In this document: in pieces, positions 34,990-48,000 of the stretch
Position numbering within the stretch: position 1 is the first letter of the stretch
Layout of the letters: the number at the start of each line of letters is the position of its first letter
Assembly (NCBI GenBank): GCA_019321725.1
Contig: CM033120.1
Coordinates: forward strand, 8,375,694-8,439,693
DNA: 64,000 nucleotides
Source: Paulownia fortunei
Lineage: Eukaryota > Streptophyta > Magnoliopsida > Lamiales > Paulowniaceae
Direction of reading: 5' to 3'
Made by a program: the position numbers and the translations under genes
The notes under the pieces: generated by a model
The model's database searches: none
What the model saw: the letters and a program-made list of their open reading frames with translations, nothing else
What the model was told of the DNA's origin: nothing

Positions 34990-36960
34990 ATTAAAAAAAG
35001 TAATATTATCTTCGTATAGAATTTTTTGTCACATGGGGGACAAATACTATTGTTGAATAATACTCTCTCAATTCACATTTAGGATTGACTCAACACAAAA
35101 TTTTAAATGAGAATTAAAAGATTAAATTCTTGCTTATCTTCTCAAACGGTTTAAAAATAAATGATTGTCGATATAACTATATTTAATGAAGGAAACTTTA
35201 GAAGTATATTGCTACTTTCGTGAATGAAATATTATTCGTTTATTTCTTAAAAGGACGAAGACAATAGAATACTATTAGCCTCTTCGAAGTTCACATCGTG
35301 TTTCAAACATTTCCTCCAAACTTAATTTAGATAGGATTGTGGACTTGTTGCATTTAGTGGGAAAAAGAGTGGAAACACATGTGGACAATGATAACATGAT
35401 ACTTTTATTTAATCATTGAACTTATCTTGAATAACATAATAAGAATGTTAACATTTTTATTTTAAATCTTTCAAAATAATATAAACTGTTAATAAATATA
35501 TAATCTACATATATGATTATTTATCTAAAAAATAAATAAATAAATAAAATAAAATAAAAAAATTCATCTTGTGTATAAAGCTAAAATTGGTCATTTTGTG
35601 ATTCAATAAGTGTTGATTTGGGTGTTATTTAGTATTTTTGAAAATATAGAGAGGTGATATGCTTTTTCCCAGAACATAAGAAATAACGGTAGTTTTAAAA
35701 AATATAAGGGATAAAATGTCATTCGCCCAAAAATAAGTATGGTAGCTCGTGGGTGTCAGATATTGAGCATGCAAAATCTTAAGAACTTGTTGTTGAGTGG
35801 CGAAATATAGACTCCTGTTAGAAGTGGGTATATGCTAATTTGTAGCATTTGTTATTATGGATTTAAAATTAAAAATTTTAAATCCATCAATTCAAATAAA
35901 ACCTAAGGGATCATATATGTAAGTCTTATATTGATGCCACATATTCTATGACATTAAATAAGGTATTTGGGTGTTTGAAGATTTTTTGTAGTATCATTTG
36001 TATGTAATTTTTCTCTGGTGTTCTAATTTGATTATAAAAGAATATCTACTCTATCTTCCATACTCACTAAATACAGCACTTCATGACTTTATATTTGCGA
36101 AATTAAATAAATTTAATTTAGCTAATAAAATTAACATAACTTTACAAAAATGAAACAATATTAAGATTAATGTATTCGCTTGATACATGTGGTTGGTAGA
36201 GTATCATAGGTAGCAATATAATTATTTTTTTAAAATTTTGATTTATATTTTTTTCAGGTCTTTCAAAAGTTGATATTTATAATTAAGTACAAATTTCAAA
36301 TCATACTCTCATTTTTTTTTTTTTTTTTTTTTTGTTTACTACGTTTGCTAAGACTTTGCATATGGTAGTTGATTGAAGAACATCCAACCTAAGCAAACAA
36401 GATCCGTTAATCTTTAGCTGGGAACATCCTGGTTGTCACTATAAAGTTATTCAAAAATTATTACTTAATGTAAGTTTTTTCAATTGTAATGAGAAGTTGT
36501 AATTTATATAGATAGTTGTATGTATATGTGGTTGTGTGCCACATATTAATTTTGCCACTTAAGCGAACAAATTTGTTATTAATTAAGTATAATATTTTGC
36601 AAAGAACACAAATAGTAAATCCAATTTTATTAATTTTATTATTGAAAAGTGACAAGTCGAGCTTATAAATCACAACATTTTAATTGCACAAGGGCCAACA
36701 AAACAAACTCACATCCATAATCTCTTTGGTCTAAGAAAAAGGCATAAATTAAAAAATTAAGCATCTAATGACACATGAGCAATAATTAAGCCATAGTTGT
36801 TAGGGGGAGGTCGCCTAGGTGTCATATGACAATGCCTAGCGCTACCCTTCTAGATTTTAAGCCCATACTTCCAAATCCATATTTATTACAAAAAACATAT
36901 ATATAGTGTTCAAATATTTATCATTGTTCTATGTGTTGTTTTGCTTTTAAAACATTTGTA
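34990..36960 (+). repeat. Diverged duplicate of 45110-46900
   Basis: Ordered blocks are shared with 45110-46900. They include a 'gggacaaatacta' block, a 'tcacatttagtgggaaaaagagt'-like block (35350 and 45509), 'tgtcaRatattgagcatg' (35755 and 45669), 'gatctttagcttgggacatcct' (36410 and 46433) and a 'ggaggtcgcctRggt' block (36806 and 46727). The last block recurs at about 49446. It is an old segmental or transposon-borne duplication with a (T)n run at about 36313. Confidence 0.6.
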
Positions 36961-37699
36961 AATTATTTATAATTATCTATATGGATTTAAGAGTGATATA
37001 ATTGTATGTATGCAAAGTAATGAAAAAGCAAACAAGTACTCAAATAACGCATGGAAGCAAATATAAATGGTTAGACATTAATTTTTCTAGAAAGCTCCTT
37101 CGATTAGCATTAATATGTAGTTTTGAGTCATTTGTCATTGAATCAAAGATCTCTTAAATTGATTTAATTAAAGTGGCCAATCAAACATGTAAAAATGAGC
37201 CATATAATGGATATCAATAAAATATATACCAAATATGTGCCTATAAAAATTCTGACATATGGACTACGTAGTGGCACAATGTATTAAAGAAACATGAACC
37301 AAATTGGTCAATTTAAATCTTTTGTTGTATAATAGTATTTTATCTAATATTTAATCCTATTAATACATACTAAATTTATATTAACTATGTCATCAATATA
37401 TACACAATATGTATTGATAAAATGTGAGATAAAATACTATTTTACATCAAAGAATTCAAATTGCAAATTGGTGCATCTAAATTCCCCAAAAGTTTGTTCT
37501 GTTTTGCAAAATTTTCTTGGATGTAAGGAAAAGCCAAGTAATAACTTAATGGATCAACAACTATGAAAGACTCGCCTATCGACATGATCCATCACCTCCA
37601 AGACAGAAGTGCTAGCTAAGTGACAGTATTGCAGTGCAACTAAAAGGATCTTTTAGCTCATACAGAAGACGCCTTAGCAAGAAGTACTTCTAAGAGCAT
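36961..37699. other. AT-rich intergenic DNA
   Basis: No gene or clear repeat is recognised. The base composition becomes less AT-rich from about 37560. Confidence 0.45.
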
Positions 37700-39750
37700 C
37701 CACCCTTGCGGCACTAAGAGCTTGCATCTTTGTGCCCTTATGTCCTCGTGTCCCCTTGCCCTCGCATACTCGTGTCATTGTGCTCTCACATCCTCGCAAC
37801 ATTGTACATTCATACCATCATGCCCCTGCACCCTTGCGGCCTAAGGAGCTCGCACCATCGGGAACTCACCTTTTGGCGGCCTCAGAAGCTTACTTAATGA
37901 CTTTTGAAGTTAGGAGTGTTTATCCTCATAGCCTTGGGAATTCACGCCCCAACGACTTTAGAAATATCCATCTACAAGGTCTCAAGAGTTAGAACCTTTC
38001 GCCCTAACGATTTTAGTAGCCTCTATCCTAACAATGTCAGGGTTCTTCTCCAGCATCCGAGAGAACCAAGATAAGGTGAGAAGAGCCCGAACAAGGAGAA
38101 CTATGGAAAAAAATAGTTGACAACTAAGAGGAAGCTGACAGCTAAGTCTCTTTCAAGAGATCAAGATGAAAATACCAAACCAAAGTGATAGACAAGAAAA
38201 AGATAAGCTTGTACTAGAAAGCAGCAACGAGTATCTTCATCCTGATGATGACATACGGTGGAATCTAAAGAAGTGGAGAAATTCAATACAACACAACCGG
38301 CAACACTACTCAACACCGATAACCATTTGATGGAATACATATCCCTCACAGTAGTTATTGTCGAAGCGGAGAAATGATGTCCCCCCGATAGGCAGCCAAC
38401 ATTAACTTGAAGCGAGCACTGCGGGGCTACCTGATCTCTAATAAATCAAGACAAAAGCAAGAAAAGTCCTTGAGGAGAAGTATCTGAGTAAAGGTGGAAG
38501 CAACAACAAAAATTGCCCAAGTGTTCATCTGGTGAGAAAGCATACCCCTAAGAACGCCTCTTCTAATACAACAACAAACATCTTCCCCAAGGGTGTCTTC
38601 CTTAAGTTCAGGGGAAGCCATATCAACTTCTGGGGCTATGCTACTTTAATTTTTGATTATTAAACCTTAACCGAAGCCTATGGCTTTGGGGGCTCTTACT
38701 GTTCTCGTATTTAAGAATTTTCTAACTTGTTATGCAATGCAACAATTGATGCTTTTACAAGGGAATAGAAAATATACATTAGTTCCCCTCATGAGGAAAT
38801 TGATATAAAAATAAATTGCATAAATAATTTTACCTCTTTAGTTTCATGATAGATATTTTTGCACTCTTGTTATAACAATCAACTTTTTTCAAATCGATAG
38901 TGTTTACTGGAGTAGTCTGCTCGTCATTATCTTTGTTGTCGACCATCCTTCATCCTTTTCAAGGTGTTAGAGTAGCAATCATGAGCCATCCTAAGGTCAC
39001 TCATAGCATCTTTTATCCTATCGGGAGTGGAGAACTTCATCTTTGTGCAGTTGCCTTGATCGGGGCATGGAGTTGGTTGTAGTGCGAAGTTAGTTGATGC
39101 CTTCGATCAAGGTACGGAGCGTTAATTCCTTGTAACATGATACAGAGTTGGGTGACTTCGTTGGTCAAGTCTGCCGATCAGGATATGGTGTCAGTTTAAT
39201 CCCCTCTTTATCTTTCTCTTGGGGTTGTACCAATTGTCATTTGTTTTTACTTATATTTTCATCTTCATTTTACGTATTCTTGAAGTTGGAGCCTCTTCTT
39301 TTTTTAATGACTCAAATGATAATATTTTCGCAAAAGATTGTGTGTGAGTAGCTTGACTTCTAACTTCCTATTTATGTAAAGCCTTCTTGTCTCTGCTTGA
39401 TCCTCAGCTTGGTAGATGTTTAGATTTCTACAAGGAAACATGGATAACAATGCCTTTTTTACTACTCACAAGACAATTGTTCTAAGGGATATGCTGAATT
39501 CTATTTCACATGAGTGCACTCTGAATGGAGGCTCTTGCTTTCGTATCAGATTGTGCTCCAAGAAGAGACATTTGTCGCTCCAGGGGGTGCTTGTCGTTAG
39601 ATTTCACAAGTGTGTTCCAAGTGGAGGCGTTTGTCTCCGAACTTGAGGAGTGCACACTAGGTGGGCCTTAACTTTACTGCTTGAATAAGATCTCATTGAT
39701 GAATATATCGGCATCTTGACCCTAGGAAGAAAGAAAGTAATTCAGTTGTG
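37700..39750 (+). other. Possible decayed retroelement 3' region
   Basis: The segment is relatively GC-rich, with an imperfect array of 'cctcgca', 'cccttgcggc' and 'ctcgtgtc' words at 37700-37880. A G-rich gctttgggggctc tract lies at about 38680. These resemble the untranslated 3' part and purine tract of Tat-like elements, but no coding domain is visible. Small open frames here have no recognisable family. Confidence 0.3.
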
Positions 39751-39751
39751 A

Positions 39752-39880
39752 TGTGGTCCAACCTCGAACCTTTTTGAATTTTCATGAGTCGACTCCTCGT
39801 GGTTCTTTCTCGTTAGAGAATGATCGCAATAGAGGTTTCTGCCTGCAACATAAAGAAACGATTAGAGATCCCTGGGGTTG
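39752..39880 (-). repeat. Partial copy of the LTR-like sequence at 40486
   Basis: About 130 bases starting tgtggtccaacctcgaac match tgtggcctaacctcggac at 40486 onward, including 'gggaatgatcgcaatagaRgtttctgcctgcaa'-type blocks. It is a direct repeat 734 bp apart. Confidence 0.6.
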
Positions 39881-39955
39881 TCATTTATTTATCAATTTTC
39901 AGTTGGAATGATTTTCATTTATTTTATGAAGGAAAATAAATTCTGCGATATGGAT

Positions 39956-40106
39956 TTGATTTTAGTCGATAACCTTAAGGAAAGAGTTTATGATATTCGG
40001 GACCAACTACAACTTTCTTGGCCTCAAGGGAGTCGTTCTCATTTCCGAGGCTTGATTTTAATCAATAACCTCGAGAAAGGAGTTCATGATCTTTGGGACC
40101 AACTAT
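39956..40106 (+). repeat. 96-bp imperfect tandem duplication
   Basis: A ttgattttagtcgataacc block (39956) and a ttgattttaatcaataacc block (40052) each lead to a 'gaccaacta' block. The unit is about 96 bp. Confidence 0.65.
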
Positions 40107-40460
40107 AGCTATGGTAAGTTGTTTGGATTTCCTTCCTTCTTGCTAACTTTTTCCTGCTTGCTAACTTCTTGTGTGTGTATGTCTTCATGTGGGAGAGACA
40201 CTTTGCTGAAAAAAATTTCTTATGTTGCAAGGCTTCTCTTATTGGGCTCCTTGCTCGAGAGGCGCAAGATTCTACTAGGGCGGAAATTTTTGAGATTGTT
40301 GTGATGGAAGCTCCTGAAAGCTCTTAATAATGTTGAGGTGGAAGCTTATGCAACAGTTGGTCTACTCCGCTTCCATTAACTACTTTCTCTTGAGGGATGC
40401 CTTCGGTTCTGGCTTCTCTAGCTTTAGATCTTATTAATATTCTCAATGTCGAGGTAGGGA

Positions 40461-40850
40461 CTTCCCACAAATGGCGCCAAAATAATGTGGCCTAACCTCG
40501 GACCTTTTTGAATCTTCATAAATCGACTTTAATGGTTCTTCCTCATCAGGGAATGATCGCAATAGAAGTTTCTGCCTGCAATACAAATAAATAGTTAGGG
40601 GTTCTTGAGGTTGTCCCGGGGATAACCTTCCGACGTTCAAGTCAGTAATAGAGCGATAAATAATCAATAAAAGACTGATAAAAGATTGAAAACTGTAAAT
40701 GTTCAATGTAAAAATCGTCACCCCGTCCAATGATGTGGAGATGGTATTTGTAAGTATTTATTATGAGTTTGGGTCCTGTGGGCCCTTTGCTTATCTTGGG
40801 CCCAGTAGATTTATTTGTGCTCTGTTGGGCCAAAATTTAATATTTACGGA
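40461..40850 (-). repeat. Minus-strand LTR and primer-site remnant, Tat-like
   Basis: On the minus strand ttggcgccatttgtgggaag (40480-40461) is a Tat-type primer site. It is preceded by LTR-like sequence (40850-40486) ending in CA and followed by 'cattgagaat', as in the Tat-like element at 16260. The internal part to the left is nearly all lost. Confidence 0.5.
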
Positions 40851-42086
40851 TTTAATCAAATTATAATCATCAAGTTGAATTAATTTTTCTTGTACATCGT
40901 AAATCTAATTAAAAACTAAATATATTATAACAAATTTCTAAAGCTTATTCAGATGGAATATTCAAGGTAAGTTAGATTTATATCAAAATTACAATCTTGC
41001 ACTCTAATATATTCGCTTATAAATTGGTACACATGCCTTTTACGAGGACCACCATCGGACTTTGAGCTAGCCAATCGTGAAGTCTCAATCTTAAAGTGAG
41101 TGTGAGATGTAAAAACGTCCAGGTATTTTTAAGATTGGAGAAAATCTTTGTTATATGTACAAAATATTCTAATGATATCAATACTCTTACATTAGTGATA
41201 AAATAATGGAGAACGGAGTTTAATGAGGTTTTAAATCTATATCCATTCAATGACTGATTTTTCTATATTGATCTATTGTTAGTTATTTAAAAATTATTGT
41301 TTAATTTTACATTTCTACTTTTGTAGTCACCGCATTCGTTCTATTGACTTCTTTTAACATCTTCCTCCACCAGATTGACAATAAACAAAAGGATAAAATG
41401 ACGAGTTTACAATTTTCCAAACAAGTGACCTCTTTTAACATCTTCCTCCAGATTAACAATTAACAAAAGGATAAAATGACGAGTTTATAATTTTACAGAC
41501 ATCTTGACAAATAGATCACTAGAAGTCCATGTCTTATATTATTATTGTATTAAACTTAAACATAGAAAACAACAAATCTCTCCAAAAAATGATTCATTCT
41601 AAGGTGTCACGACTTCAGGTATCATAAGGTACTTAACTCCTCAGAACCGCCCATCCCCTCAACTGGTAATTGTGTGTGAAGACACAATAAAGCTAAGGAC
41701 ACAAATGTAAAGCTTAGAGTTGGTGGATAAGGGAACTGGTATTGCTCTTAGAACACTTGATTGCTTATTTAGAAAATGAGGAATAATGAGCACCTACCCA
41801 CTACAAAAGAAAACGCGGCTAATGGTGCTTGAATAGGCATGCCATTACAAATGGTTGCCCTTTAGAAAGCAACAGAAGAATATCCAGAAACTTGATCAAT
41901 CTATGATGGTGCTACTGCTTAATTAATGTTCTGAATTCACATAATGATACTGAATATTAAACTTCAATTTTGCAATGAAAATAACTGTAATTCTAACACA
42001 ATTACACTCTTTAAGCACAGCTCTAAGCTTCTCAATTAAAAAAAAAAAAAGATAGATTTTTCTCCTTTGTTTCACCAACCCTAGCC
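40851..42086. other. Intergenic DNA downstream of the B3 gene
   Basis: The stretch is AT-rich. A tandem-like pair 'tgacctcttttaacatcttcctcca' / 'gacttcttttaacatcttcctcca' with 'ggataaaatgacgagttta' lies at about 41346-41410 and 41427-41490. I see nothing else; it may include the 3' UTR of the B3 gene near 42086. Confidence 0.5.
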
Positions 42087-45000
42087 TTAGTGCCTATTTG
42101 CACGGACGAAACTGACACTGATGTGTATATTCCCACCTCCTCCGTGCACAAACTCGCAGATGCACTTGTCATCTTTTTCCACCAAGTTCATTTTGCAAAG
42201 GCTTTTCCATCCTTTTGAGTAAAACATCCTCCCATCCTTCCACATTTTACGCTTTGCACGAAACTGCCTCCCACTTGGATCAAAAAACATTATTACTTCT
42301 GGGAGTTCAAGACTGAAATGTTTGACCACATCCATAGGGATATACTGTCGTTACAACAAAAGAATTATATCAAGCAGATATAAGAGATGCACACAAAATT
42401 TAAATTATCTTCATTTATAATGTCAAATTTTAGTTCCATCAAAATGCTAAATACAAGTACACTTCAAAATGGTGGACAATAAAACTTACCAATTCAGATG
42501 ACCTACTTCTAGTTTTTGTCACAAAATAAGGATTCACGGGTTGGGGAACCAGTCCAGATTTGAAAATCTCTGCACCATACCAATCAAAATTCCTCTTGTT
42601 TCCATGTGGATTTTCACTACTAGCAGTTCCACCTAATTCAAAAAGTAGAATAACAATGATGATGGAAAAACAAATTAGTCATTTAGCTAAGAGCAACATA
42701 CGAGAACATCGGAAGAAAATAAGAAGTAGATCTTACCATCCATCACTTGCTCTCCTCGACCATCATCTCGTTGATTTTCTTGACGAATCATACACACGAA
42801 ATCATGATCATCAGTTTCATCTCCATCCTCATCCTCTGCCTCTGTCATTTTGTCCTCCTTTTCTGTATTCTTACATATAGGACCTCCAATTCCTTTTTCT
42901 TCACAAGCAGATGAACCAAAAATTTTAACATCAAATAAACCTTCACAAAAGTATTCATATACTAAAATTTCCCCGCCTTTAATCAAATTATCTTCAACAA
43001 ATTTTGTCCAGCCATCTTTAAAGTACCAATTGTCGCCAGATTTTTCCACCTTCACTTGCCACAAGTTGTTATACCGGTCTCTAAGGGCTACATTCTCAGG
43101 CCAAGCTCCTTGAAGGGAGCGAATAAAGACTGAAGGAATTTTCTGTACACACAAGAAATTAAATTAATAAAAAGAAGAGCCTCTGCACATAAAAGTTACT
43201 TTTACTGCTATTGTTCCATATAAACACTTATCATGTCAAAATGCATAGCATTAATCAAGTCATTAGTTCTCCTAATATTCTCCTGGGCGTAATTAGCCAT
43301 AAGAAAATGATCTGGCATTAAGAACAAATATGCCATATATAAAGCTTAAAGTATATGTAACATATTGATATATTACACTTATGTTCCATTTGCTGCCGTT
43401 ATGCCACGCGCATACTACTATTATGTATCTTTGGGACACTAAAAAAAATAAAATTTTGTAGAGAATAATTGGAAAACATCAGTGTGTCAATTGACCAAAC
43501 TAACAAGAAAAATAGTGAGTGATCCTCCATGATTCTTTCGTTATCTGTATCTTAAAAGGTCAAGCACGAAAAAATACTAAATTTGTTACAATTAAATCTT
43601 TAAAGACAAGAAACCAGAATTACATTCCTAATGGGAATAAACATTTTAGCAAGTGGCTCCAAAGTTTTCCCTTGCATTTATCTACAACAATTCCAAAGTT
43701 TCTTGTGGCTATATTATATCTTTCATATGAGTCATATTTTTTTCAATATTAATCAAAATTCCCGTATGCAACAGTATATGATATGTCTTCATCTATTCTT
43801 CAGTTATACATTGACAAAGATTGTCATAGTGAAAGTTTTCATGCTTATACTTGATTGTCATAGTAAAAGCTCTCTTGCTTCTACTGGAATATTGAAGTAT
43901 TTTTTACAAGAATTAATTTTGCCTATCAAAATGGCAAATGCAATAAAATTTTGCTTTTCAGATTCTTAACATTTGGCTGCAACAAGATATTTTAACAAAT
44001 AACATTGTTGTTCATTGTAGACAGCATACTTCTTTCGCCCAAAAGTTAAATTGTTCTGAATCTAGAAGAATATCTGAAAATATTATGGTGTTAGGCAACC
44101 AAGTTCAAGTTCATTGGGTGCTCTTTCACACTCCTTTGAGAACACTAAATTACTCATCCTTTTCTTTACATTTAAAACTTTGTTCAACTCTTGGCTTGAG
44201 GTTTCGGTTTTGTCCATTGCATGAACTAAACATGTCATATATCATAAAATAATATTTTTACTCGTTGTGCAAATAGCATGTTTTTACCACTTTGCTGAAT
44301 ACAAGTGGTTATGTGTCTGCCTAGTCTCTTATTCATGAAGTGCATCCATATTTTACTTTGCTTTGATTTACATCAGTATTAAATGAGATTGCACTATAGC
44401 AAAGTATCTTATGGTTCACTTTACAAAGAAATAAAAAACAAATCTTCCATATAATACATCTTCTTCCATGAGGTTTGTCCAGTACATGACAGCCCTTATT
44501 TTATAGTAACTAGATTTCTATTTCTTACCTATAATAACTATTGAAAAAAGTAAATTTTGGGCAAAAATGACTTTTTGTATTAATCTTCAACGGTCCACAT
44601 CAACATTAATGCCCAAGCTAAGCCCACTTGTATTCCGTGGGCACCCCTTGCTCTTTGCTCGTAGCATCAACCCACACCTTCCACTTTGCACGTCAGCATC
44701 ACACAAGCTCCTATAACCCTATCCACGTGCAGTCATACCCCAATCCCACCTTTAAATTCCTTCCCATGGCATACCCTTCTTTTGTAGCCCCTTCCTTGAT
44801 ACTCCCCCTATGGCCTATCCCTAACCTCAAATTCCCGGCGCATAGCCTCCTCCCCCGGCCACCTACCCATCCCTCCCCCAAAACCTACATCATAAACGAT
44901 GCAGCCCATTGCATCATCGAATGTCCGTGGCCCCACCCATGCGCCCTCATCCTCTCTAACCATTTAGGCTCCCCTCCCCTCACAAAGACATGCAAACACC

Positions 45001-48000
45001 CACAGAAAGACACACACCAAAAACATTTGCATGTGTGTATATATATTACGTTAGAAATTTTTGTAAACCAAGCAGGACTTCACTAATATGAGTCCTATCT
45101 TCCATGATAGTTATCAATCATTTTTTCCTATCTTAAATAAGATAAGTATAATTACTTTTGTATAGGACCTTTGTCTCACTTGGGGACAAATACTAAATTA
45201 GATGTTATTCCCTCCATCCAGGTTCAGGTTTGACTTGGCACAAAATTTTATTTGAGAAATATTATTTAAAATATTTATTTATTTTTAAATAAGAGGAAGT
45301 CACAGTACTACATTAAATGAAGATAACCTTGGAAAGAATATTTCTACTTTAAGGAATGAAATATTATCAATATACATCTAAAAGAAAATCTCACAAAGAC
45401 AGACGAAGAGAGTAGAATACCATCAGCCTTTTCGAATTTCATATCATGTTTCAAACCTTTCCTTGAAATTTATTTCAGATATCGTGAAGGTAAAAATAGT
45501 GGATCTATCACATTTAGTGGGAAAAAGAGTTGAAAGACGCATGTGGAGAAATTGGAAGCCAAGATTTGAGACTTGTAGAAATTTTCCTCACCTACACCAT
45601 CAAGCTTAAGAGATTTGGATTCCCCAACAAAGAAATAAGTATGCTCACTAGTATAGTCTTGGATTGTGGGTGTCAAATATTGAGCATGTAATGATTCATT
45701 GTTGAGTGGTGCAATTTAAATTCATGTTATAAGTGTGTACCAATAAGATTAAAGTTTAGTATTATAAACTCTAGTTTTCCTTTCCAAGTAAATTTTCTGA
45801 AGATAACTCGCATGATTTTTCTTAACGTAGCATTCACGATTCCCTCCATTTCACTAGTGACACTTATAGTCTAACCATTAAAATTTGGCAAAGCCTTCTT
45901 TTTGAGGTCATATATTATATGACCAAAGAAAACAATCAGGGAATATATTAGTCTTATTATTGATAGGAGGTCAAACAAATTTGCTAAACATTTGGGCGTC
46001 TCTATATCGCGACAAACCTCAAGGCATTAGGATGTAGTTATCATGAAACCATAGTTGAAGAATTCTTGTAGTTTCATCATCCATATGCATTCTTCTTTCG
46101 AGTTTGCTTTGATTATAATAGTCAACAAAAATCTATTCTTTGTTTTGTACTATATGGTCCTTAATGACATTCTATTTGTGAAAACAAGTACATTTATTTT
46201 AATTGAAACAATGACCTATTATTTTTACAAAAAGAAACAAAAAGTAAGCACTTGCCCAATACAATTACCTTTTCAAAAATTTTAATTTTATTTATTTGGT
46301 CTTCAAAATAGCAACAAATAATTAAGTTCAAATTCTGAACCATCTTCTCAAATTCTTTTTTAAGTTTATTATATATGATATTCATTTGATGGCTGATTCA
46401 AGAATATCCATCCTTTGAAAACAAGATAAATTGATCTTTAGCTTGGGACATCCTAGTGATCAAGTTGTTGCCCAAGTAGGATATATTGTGTAAGGTTTTC
46501 CATTATTTTCCATTACAATGAGTAGATATTAGTTTATACAGATAAGTTGCATGTCTATGTGGTTCTTATTTTGTGCCAATTAATAATTTTGCCACTTGAG
46601 CATATAAATTCATCATTGATTAAGAATGAATTTATTCTCATAGAGCACAATAGTAAACCAGCTTTGATTAAAAACTAAGCATCCAATGACAAATTGACAA
46701 CAAATTAAACCATACATCGTATTGGAGGAGGTCGCCTGGGTCCCTATGTGAAAATGGCCTAGGCTACATGTTTTAAAAATTTTAACCATACTTTCAAATC
46801 GACATTTACTACACAATTTTTTTTCATTATTTTAAGTGTTATTTGGATTTTGAAACATTTTAAATTACATAATAGTTGTACATCTAGATATATCATAGTG
46901 CATCTTAAGAGTGGTATAATTTTATTGGTAACTATGAATCAAGTTCATCGTAATACTTATTTATGTAGAATAAAAAAAAAAAAAAAAGACAACCCAACAG
47001 ATAGAATTTCACATTGATTACAAATCTGGAAGGAAAAATATTGTCTAAGGAAGGCAAAGAAGCCCTCTTGAAATCAATTACCTAAGAAATCCCTACTCAC
47101 GCCAAGAGTTGATGTTCTTATCTAGGGAAGGTTTCGGGATTAGAAGGCATTCAATTTAGCAATTTTGGCTAAGAAAGCATGAAGAATACACTGCCGCTGC
47201 ATAGTCTAGTGAGTAGAATTTTTAAGACCAAGTACTGTCCCTTGTCTTTTTTTTTTATTATTAACTAAAAGCAGAGCCTGATCACAATTTACATGGAAGT
47301 GTAATTTTGTGAAAGAGATGTTTCGTTTAGTTGGTATTAAGAGGGTCGGCAATGGTGAAATGGCCAGGATTTGGATAGAAATATGGATTCAAACATCATA
47401 CTTTGATGTTAAGCCCCAATTATCACTTGCCAAATTGATTAGACAGAAGATGCCCTCATTGATTAGGAAACTGGAACTTGAAAAAGAGACCTGATTCAGC
47501 AGATCTTTCTGAATAAGGATGCAAATAATGATGTCATACCATTAGGAAATACTGAGAACACAGATACGCTAATTTGGTGTTTAACCAGAAATGGTTGTTT
47601 CATAACGAGATTTGTGAAGTACAAATCACTTGATCATGGAGAGTACACTATGAAAATAGGAGGATGCTAGTGAATGATTATATCGATGGTCAATCCAGGG
47701 TGCGCTACTACTCTTTGGTCAAAAGGCACATGAGGCACTATTGTTCAAAGTATCAGCAGATATCTGGGACGATACATATCCGAATCGGCCTTGCTGATCC
47801 GAGAAAATCATGTGATACCTATTGTTCTTTGAGTTTACGTGTATTGGCGATAATATCCGATATTAACACTGAACTTTGATATTATCGGCCCAATTGTATG
47901 CTCTTGATGGTAATATCCAATGATATCTAAAATTATACACAATAATTTTCTTGGGCACCATATATAGTTTTTCTTTATTACCATTTCTCTCCCTTTTTAT

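Noticed and set aside
37732..37992. An 86-codon open frame in a C-rich array
   Set aside because: It arises from imperfect 'cctcgca/ctcgtgtc' word repeats; no protein similarity is visible.
38680..38700. gctttgggggctc as a plus-strand purine tract with a 3' LTR starting near 38698
   Set aside because: No matching LTR or target duplication was found to the right, so it is kept only as a weak hint.
44628..45086. A 152-codon open frame rich in Pro, His, Ser
   Set aside because: No domain or family is recognisable, composition reflects a C-rich stretch, and it lies within the presumed B3 intron on the opposite strand.
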